A stretch of 64,000 nt of DNA, taken from contig JADLZK010005528.1 in NCBI GenBank assembly GCA_015847255.1, forward strand, positions 496,001 through 560,000, given 5' to 3'. Origin of the DNA: Hyparrhenia diplandra. Taxonomy: Eukaryota > Streptophyta > Magnoliopsida > Poales > Poaceae. The notes under the pieces are model-generated. The model was not told the DNA's origin and did not search any database. It saw only the letters and a list, made by a program, of their open reading frames with translations. Positions 58,739 to 64,000 of this stretch are shown one piece after another (positions within the stretch are counted from its first letter, which is position 1; each line of letters begins with the position of its first letter). The translations under genes and the position numbers were made by a program.

Positions 58739-58980
58739 TACTCCCTCCGTCTCAAAATAATTCATCATGTTGACTTTAAGATGTCATGTTTGACCGCTCG
58801 TCTTATTCAAATTTTATATATAAACATCATCCATTTTGATGTGACTTAGTTTATTATTAGAGATACTTTAATAATAATTTATTTATTTCCTAAATTGTAT
58901 AAATAATTTGAATAAGACGAAGCAAATCAAACATGATGTCTTAGGAGTCAACATGGTGAATTATTTTGAGACGGAGGGCT
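58739..58980. mobile_element. Stowaway MITE, 242 bp
   Basis: TACTCCCTCCGTCTCAAAAT ... ATTTTGAGACGGAGGG, with arms TCATCATGTTGACTTTAAGA / inverted. The last GAGTA is altered to CTCTGG. It shares the motif TTTGACCGCTCGTCTTATTC with the MITE at 53849. Confidence 0.88.
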
Positions 58981-58984
58981 CTGG

Positions 58985-59370
58985 CGTCATGAGGGACTAT
59001 AATCTCCCGTGTAAGTCTCAAGGGGTCATGCACATGGTCGGGCGTTTAAGACCTCTTATTTGGAGATTATAATGCCGCCGAGAAACGCCAAGCATCTCAA
59101 CGGGTGTTGTTATCCCTATTCGAGTCCGGACGAGGGACGTCCATATTTGTCTTCGTAGCTTAGGTCTGCGTTTTTTCTTTCTTCGGCAATGTTTGCTTTT
59201 TCTTGCTTCATCTTGTTTCATCTTATTTTGTCTCATAGGATATATACTACCAAATCGGCCAAAATGATGTTAGCGAGAACACACCGTCTCTCGCAATATT
59301 ATTATCAAAGAATTTGTTCAAATTTGGAATGCTCTAGCTCTCCAAGAATCTTGAAACAAATAACTTAAGA
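58985..59370 (+). repeat. Duplicated block (GGACTATAATCTCCCGTGTA unit), copy 2
   Basis: Collinear with 55905-56260 and 61765-62135, with about 80 percent similarity by eye. Ends TCTCCAAGAATCTTGAAACAAATAA-like sequence. A MITE lies just before it. Confidence 0.65.
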
Positions 59371-59441
59371 TAAAGGGAGTATGTAACTATACAAAATTTG
59401 GCAAATTTCCGATTTGAATACATTTTGAAGTCCAACCCAAG

Positions 59442-59690
59442 CCTCGTTTAGTTGGCAAATACTATTTCTAAGCCAACTTCCAAATTTTTAGACTCTCTCC
59501 ATCACATCACATTAAATACACCAAAAAACATATGTTCGAGAGACAAGAATTGTTGGTTAAAAAATAACTAATTACAGTTTTGTTGTAAATGACGAGACAA
59601 ATCTTTTTGAGCCTATTTAGTCTATGATTGGACAATGTTTACCAAATACAAGCGAAAGTGCTACAGGAGTTCTAACGGTGCTTTTCCAAC
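59442..59690 (-). mobile_element. Harbinger/Tourist-type MITE (GTTTAGTT family)
   Basis: Left end GCCTCGTTTAGTTGGCAAAT. The interior, read in reverse order, holds the well-known grass strings AGCGAAAGTGCTACAG, ATGATTGGACAATG-like, GAGCCTATTTAGTC and GAGACAAATCTTTTTGAGCC, all from the GGCCTTGTTTAGTT MITE family. The right terminus is degraded, so the end is approximate. Confidence 0.7.
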
Positions 59691-60032
59691 TATTTTGCCA
59701 CTAGCCCCACACTCACTACAAAACTCATTGATGCAGGGAACAAGTGCCCCCTCATTGGATGTGAAATGAAACAAACTACTCTCGCTTTCTCCACTCTCCT
59801 CCCGCCCTCCGCTCAAAATTGAAATTCGAGGGGCGAGCACGGCGCCAATGTCCTCGGCTCCTCGCTATCCCTTCACAAAAAGAAAAACCCGATTTCTATT
59901 TTTAATCTGGGATGCCGCCAAAAAGCCTAAAAAGCGGTCTGTTTCAAATTGAAATACTAGTACTATCTTGTAGTACACAGATTCTGATCGCCACGCAAAC
60001 TTGCGTGTCAAAAACAGGGCGCGGGTGGGGTC

Positions 60033-60600
60033 ATGGTGTCGTCTCTCGTCTCTCATCACTTCCTTCTCCCATCTCCCATAGTAGTAGTACTAGTAGTAGT
60101 ACCCCTCTTCTCGCCTCTTCTGGCTCGACTTCCAAACTCTTCTCACCCAACAAAGAGTAGAGAGCGGTCCGACACAGTGCGCCTCGCGCCCTCGCCCTCG
60201 GCGCCTTTGCGTCTCCATCCTTGGCGAGGTGCACCTCTTTATCACACCCATGGAGCTAGATATGATTCTTCATGTGGTTTTGAAACAACAAATCTGAAGT
60301 TTTGTTTTTTTGGTGCTTGCAGATCACGGGGTCCATCAGCGGGGCCTCCGTGGCCTGGTGTGGCGGTCCGGTGGCGGCTACGGCGAGGTCGCGTCATCGT
60401 CTTGACTTCCCGACCGGGGATCCCGCCGGCGTGGGGGCCTTGGCGGAGAACGCGGCGTTTATCACGGCGTTCGGCCAGATTGCCGGCGCCGTCGTCTGCG
60501 AAGTCCCGCCGCTCGGATCTACGGTGTTGGGCGTCCACAGAAGAAAAATGTCGAAAGAGAAGCACATCTTGTTGGGTAAAGACCTTCGGGCCCTAGATTC
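60033..60600 (+). pseudogene. Duplicated exon-containing block, copy 2, product unknown
   Basis: A first exon end CGTCTCCATCCTTGGCGAG with donor GTGCAC (about 60229); an intron with CATGTGGTTTTGAAACAACA ending TTTTTTGGTGCTTGCAG (about 60322); a second exon frame coding ITGSISGASVAWCGGPVAAT then LDFPTGDPAGVGALAENAAF, ITAFGQIAGAVVCEVPPLGS, and KMSKEKHILLG with donor GGTAAAGA (about 60575). The second exon reads like genuine protein (small-residue rich) but I cannot assign a family. A closely similar but shortened copy is at 55210-55640. The duplicated copies and lack of continuation suggest a fragment. Confidence 0.45.
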
Positions 60601-60819
60601 TAGAATCTGATAGCGGGGATTGTAAAAATCCGAGAATCAGCCTAAGAGCAGATTTTACCTAATTTTGCCCATCCACATGCCTACAACCATAAAATCTGTT
60701 TCTAGAATCCGGATATCCAAACACAACATTGAGATTTTTTGTCTAAAATCTAGATTCTAGAAATCTAGCTAATCAAGATTTTGAGAATCCAAAATCGATC
60801 CAAAGGGTTTTGTTTTTGT

Positions 60820-61337
60820 CTTGCATATCCTCATGTTATCTGTCTTAAATACATTTTTAGATTGATTCTAGGTACAATCACAAAGACCTATGTGGGAGAT
60901 TATAAATAGGCTGTTTTGTTTATGCATCCCGTTGAACTAGGCTGGCCGATGGTGGTGATGTCTTACCGCTGACTTGTGCGGGGGTGGTTGTTGTTGTTTG
61001 GCTATGGCTTTGGCTATGGTCGCCTCTTTACTCTGCTCATTTAACAGTGTCCGGGACCTCCATGTGTCCTCTTCCACATCGAGAATGTCAAGCGCCCGAC
61101 TTCTTCATCTGTAAAAGGTTGGGGTCCGAGAAGCAAAATCTAGCTAGTTGAATCAAGCTTCGCTGCAGAGCACGGAAACTAGTCAAGATGATAGATGAGC
61201 TCGGCAATGTGAGGTCCAAGTGAACACGTATCTTGTGCATTTACAAATTTATGTGACACCTGGTATCTAACTTGTACACAAATTGTGTTGTCTTAAATAC
61301 CTTTTTCGGGTTGATCCCAGGTACAACCACAAAGAAC
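60820..61337. other. Intron-like DNA with exon-like repeat copies, no complete gene
   Basis: Holds two copies of the GTACAA(C/T)CACAAAGA string (60872 and 61320). 60910-61130 is GC-richer but has no long frame. See the block at 57115. Confidence 0.4.
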
Positions 61338-61603
61338 TACTCCCTCCATCCCGAATAGCGCGACACTATGGGAGCGTCTTGCGGTCAAACTTTCTCAACT
61401 TTGACCAAGTTTGTAGAAAAATACGTACAACATTTAAATCTTCAAATAAATTTGTTAAAAAAACTAGACTTAAAGATTTTTCCGATGATACTAATTATAT
61501 AACATATATATTTATATATTTTAAACTATAATTGCCGGCATTTTTGAAAACACTTGTTTTCTCGGGAAGCGAGAAGGTCTTTTATTTTGGGACGAGGAGG
61601 AGT
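61338..61603. mobile_element. Stowaway-like MITE, 266 bp
   Basis: TACTCCCTCCATCCCGAATA at the left; TTTTATTTTGGGACGAGGAG then GAGT at the right (canonical GGGACGGAGGGAGT). Arms include CAAATAAATTTGTTAAAAAA. Inserted directly after an exon-like repeat copy (ACAACCACAAAGAAC). Confidence 0.75.
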
Positions 61604-61764
61604 GCGTGGGAGATTTTAAAAAGGATCAAAGAGAAGATCATATACACATCTATCTATCCCAGGAGCAGTTTGAAGATAATAGATCTTGTGTTGTTGGCCC
61701 CAAGGTGCGGTGCGGTCCAAGTGAATATACTGATGCTTGATAGTTGTAATAGGTACTCATTAAG

Positions 61765-62135
61765 AGAGGGGCTCGTGGCCCTAGGACTATAATCTCCGTG
61801 TAGGTCTCGAGCCATGGTCATGGTCATGGCTAGTGCTTAAGAGACGCATTGGAGATTAGAATCATCCGAGGGCCGCAAGCGTCTCGGCGGTGTTGTCGCC
61901 CCTAATCGAAGTGCGGACCCGTGGGACGTCCATATTTGTCTTCCTAGCTTAGGTCTTTCTTTCTTTGACAAAGTTTGCTTGTTCTTGCTTCATCTTGTTA
62001 CGTCTCGCATGATACTATTAAATCAGCCGTTCTTGAGAACAACCGTTTCTATGTTATGTTATTATTATCAAAATTTTGTTCAAATTTGGAATGCTCTAGC
62101 TCTCCAAGAATCTTGAAATAAATAACTTAAGGGGA
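61765..62135 (+). repeat. Duplicated block (GGACTATAATCTCCGTGTAG unit), copy 3
   Basis: Collinear with 55905-56260 and 58985-59370. It is followed at 62225-62340 by CTACTCTCGCTTTCTCACTC then CCCGCCCTCCGCTCAAAATT, also present at 59770-59830 after copy 2, so the duplicated unit reaches the promoter of the SNM1-like gene. Confidence 0.65.
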
Positions 62136-62394
62136 GAATTTATCTATGCAAAATTTGGCAAATTTTTGATTTGAATACATTTTGAATTCCAACCCACGCT
62201 CACTACAATAACTTATTAGATTGTAGTGTCCCCTTTGGAAGTGAGCGAAACAAAACTACTCTCGCTTTCTCACTCTCATCCCGCCCTCCGCTCAAAATTG
62301 AAATTTGGCCGAGCGTGGCGCCAATCAATCAATCGGCGGATCGGATCCTTCGCCGGAGAAGGCTGGTAGGGACGAGGCAGGACGAGCAGCCGAG

Positions 62395-63713
62395 ATGCCG
62401 TCGAGATGCCCCGTGGGGCTGCCGTTCTCGGTGGACACGCGTGGACCCGTCGTCGTCGAAGCGCCACCACTTCCTCACGCCACGCCCATCGGGACCACCT
62501 CGCCCGGCATCGTCGCCACCTGCGCCCGTATCCCGGTCGCCTCGCTTCACCATCCTCATCGCCCTCCCATCTTCCCCGGCTTCGACACGGCGTTCGTCGA
62601 GTCAACATTAGCGACTGCCGCTTCGCGTCGGACCCCAACGGCGACTTGGCCGTCACGGCGCTCGATGCCAACCAGCGCCGGGTTAGCTTCTTTGTCCCTC
62701 CTCTTTCCTCATGTCCCTCGTCGATTTGGATAACCCGACCATTCTCATCTATTCCCTTTTAACATGGGACCGCGCCCGTGATGTTCTGTTGTTGAGGGCC
62801 CCTCGGCGCCCGTCACGCACACCGGCGGCTGCCGCTGACTCCCATTGTCTCAATGCCACGGCGCCGCAGCACCTCACCCGCCGCGATCGACTACCTCTTC
62901 CTCGACCCGCACCGGCGTGGTGCGCTCGTAGTTCCCGGTGGGAGGACTCCATCCGCCCGGTTGATCAACTGCGTGGAAACACCAAGCGCGCCACGGTGTA
63001 CCTCGTCTATGACATGCTAGGGCGGGAGGGCGTCCTCGTAGGGGTGTCAAGGCGTTGGGTCCAAGATCGTCGGCAGGGAGAGAAACTCGATCGCCACGAG
63101 GCGCTCACACACGTCGCGCCGGAGAGAGATCGCCCGATGACCGACCGCGCTCCACCCGCTTCCATGTCATCCCGTGCGTTCCCGCGGTACATCTGGGCGG
63201 GCCACGAGACTCTGTGGCGCGCGCCGCGCACCCGCCGAGCCCCTCATCATCCGGCCTTCCATGCGGTGGTACAACCACAACTATGATCCGCCGCCGGAGG
63301 AGGGCCGCCATCAACCCGGCCAGCCAGGCCGTCTTGGCGGGGGCAATGTCGCGATGAAGTCGGGTCCGGGCACGTGCCTTGTCGATGCACTGCGTCCACG
63401 GGGACGAGTTGGAGCGGCGGCGGGGATCCCTCAAGCCCAAATGGGTCATCTCCACCACGCCCGCCGTACAAGGCGGTGGACCTCAGCTACGTCGGGGAAG
63501 CACCGCTTTGCCCTGTCGGTTTGGCCCCGACGATCCCCTATGGAAGTTGCTCGGGATATCGATGGAATGTCTCATCACACGGCTCGCCGCAGTAACGTCT
63601 TCTTGACGGGAGCTGCCGAGAAGGGCGAGGAAGTGTTCAATTCTTGTGTTGATGAGTCCGGCTCGATGATGGATCGGAGTAGTAGAAGAATTTGTAGAAG
63701 CAGTAGTGGTTGA
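62395..63713 (+). pseudogene. SNM1/Apollo-like DNA cross-link repair nuclease, plus-strand copy with frame breaks
   Basis: Starts at ATG 62395 (MPSRCPVGLPFSVDT; grass homologues begin M....P.GLPF.VDTW). The metallo-beta-lactamase metal site HAHRDHL is at 62481-62501 (family motif THAH.DHL), then VTALDANQRR ending at a likely donor (about 62683). A later exon resumes near 62771 (G-AVMFLFEG-like), then HTG(G)CR at 62818-62835, where homologues have the metal-binding HTGDCR. Then DYLFLD (62890), RATVYLVYDMLGREGVLV (62990-63045), EPLIIRPSMRWYNHNYDPPP (63240-63300), LKPKWVISTTP (63430-63465) and RFGPDDPLWKLLGIS (63518-63562). These are 5'-to-3' exonucleases of DCLRE1/SNM1 type acting in interstrand cross-link and end repair in the nucleus. 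At least eight small frame changes occur. Some are at CTG (ACG for CTG at about 62814), so the true gene may be less broken than it looks. Confidence 0.75.
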
Positions 63714-64000
63714 TTTTGAGATCGAGTTGAGCCGCTGTCACGCTTTTTGGAAGAGCAAGATTCGGATTATCACAACACGAACCTGAACTGTTGAGCCGTG
63801 AGTATTTGAGTCTTGAGATCATTGGTGATGTTGAGCTTCAAACCAATGATTCGCTTTGAGTCGGGTTTCATAGCAACAACAAGCTTATTGAAGTAGGTGA
63901 GTTAAGCGAAGTCGCAACAAAGGAGCGTCAGTTCCGCCTCGAATCTGGGTGTTGTGGCAATAGCAAGCTTTGAAGTAGTTGAGTTAACTAAAACTGATGG
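63714..64000. other. 3' flank of the SNM1-like copy, no gene
   Basis: A local direct repeat of about 75-95 bases is visible: (A/T)AGCAACAACAAGCTTATTGA ... GGTGAGTTAAG (63870-63910) and GGCAATAGCAAGCTTTGAAG ... GTTGAGTTAAC (63955-63990). Nothing else recognised. Confidence 0.45.

Overview
The window reads as nuclear DNA of a grass, most likely of the Pooideae (wheat/oat/ryegrass group). This is inferred from the very high load of nested LTR retrotransposons, CACTA DNA transposons, Stowaway MITEs with the CTCCCTCCGT terminus, a Tourist-type MITE, spliceosomal-type exon borders and grass-type gene families. I see no bacterial operon, plasmid, prokaryotic mobile element or CRISPR array.

Layout, left to right. 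(1) 124-8825: a complete Ty3/gypsy element (D) with 3.1-kb TGTAACACC...GGTGTTACA LTRs and no coding internal region. (2) 8826-11592: one end of a CACTA transposon (E) in minus orientation, with a 327-bp tandem array, a tRNA-like SINE segment, two GC-rich minisatellites and a terminal CACTAGTAGAAA. (3) 11593-14073: gag of a Ty1/copia element of the SIRE/Maximus type (C) on the minus strand, cut by E; its LTR runs 14074-15303 and resumes at 25684-25738. (4) 15304-25678: a complete non-coding LTR element (A, tRNA-Asp primer site, TSD GTCCT) sitting in the LTR of C; the 5' LTR of A itself carries an inverted solo LTR (16127-17757, TSD GTAAT). (5) 25739-27980: a roughly 505-bp tandem array that was the target of C. 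(6) 28195-36760: an LTR fragment, then an unusual CG-rich segment split by a second complete non-coding LTR element (B, 29366-36527). (7) 36900-44200: a minus-strand CACTA-type gene (Transposase_24/Ptta-En-Spm protein) behind a roughly 525-bp tandem array in which a Stowaway MITE has been co-amplified five times. (8) 44200-64000: a gene-bearing but decayed island with three F-box-like copies, two short minus-strand nuclear-type proteins, repeated duplications of an unrecognised exon-containing block, many MITEs, and an SNM1/Apollo-like metallo-beta-lactamase nuclease copy at 62395-63713.

Two points matter for any reader. First, wherever two copies of a repeat can be compared, the differences pile up at CTG/CAG triplets (often CTG or CAG read as CG). 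Even a near-invariant tRNA-iMet primer site is hit (14061-14071). This looks like a base-calling artefact at methylated CHG sites, so many frameshifts and much apparent LTR divergence here may not be real. Second, A and B, though their LTRs differ, share conserved blocks in internal regions with no long ORF, including a peptide-like block, so they look like members of one non-autonomous (LARD-type) lineage. The best candidate for something undescribed is the CG-rich segment at about 28440-29365 plus 36528-36760, which matches nothing I recognise.
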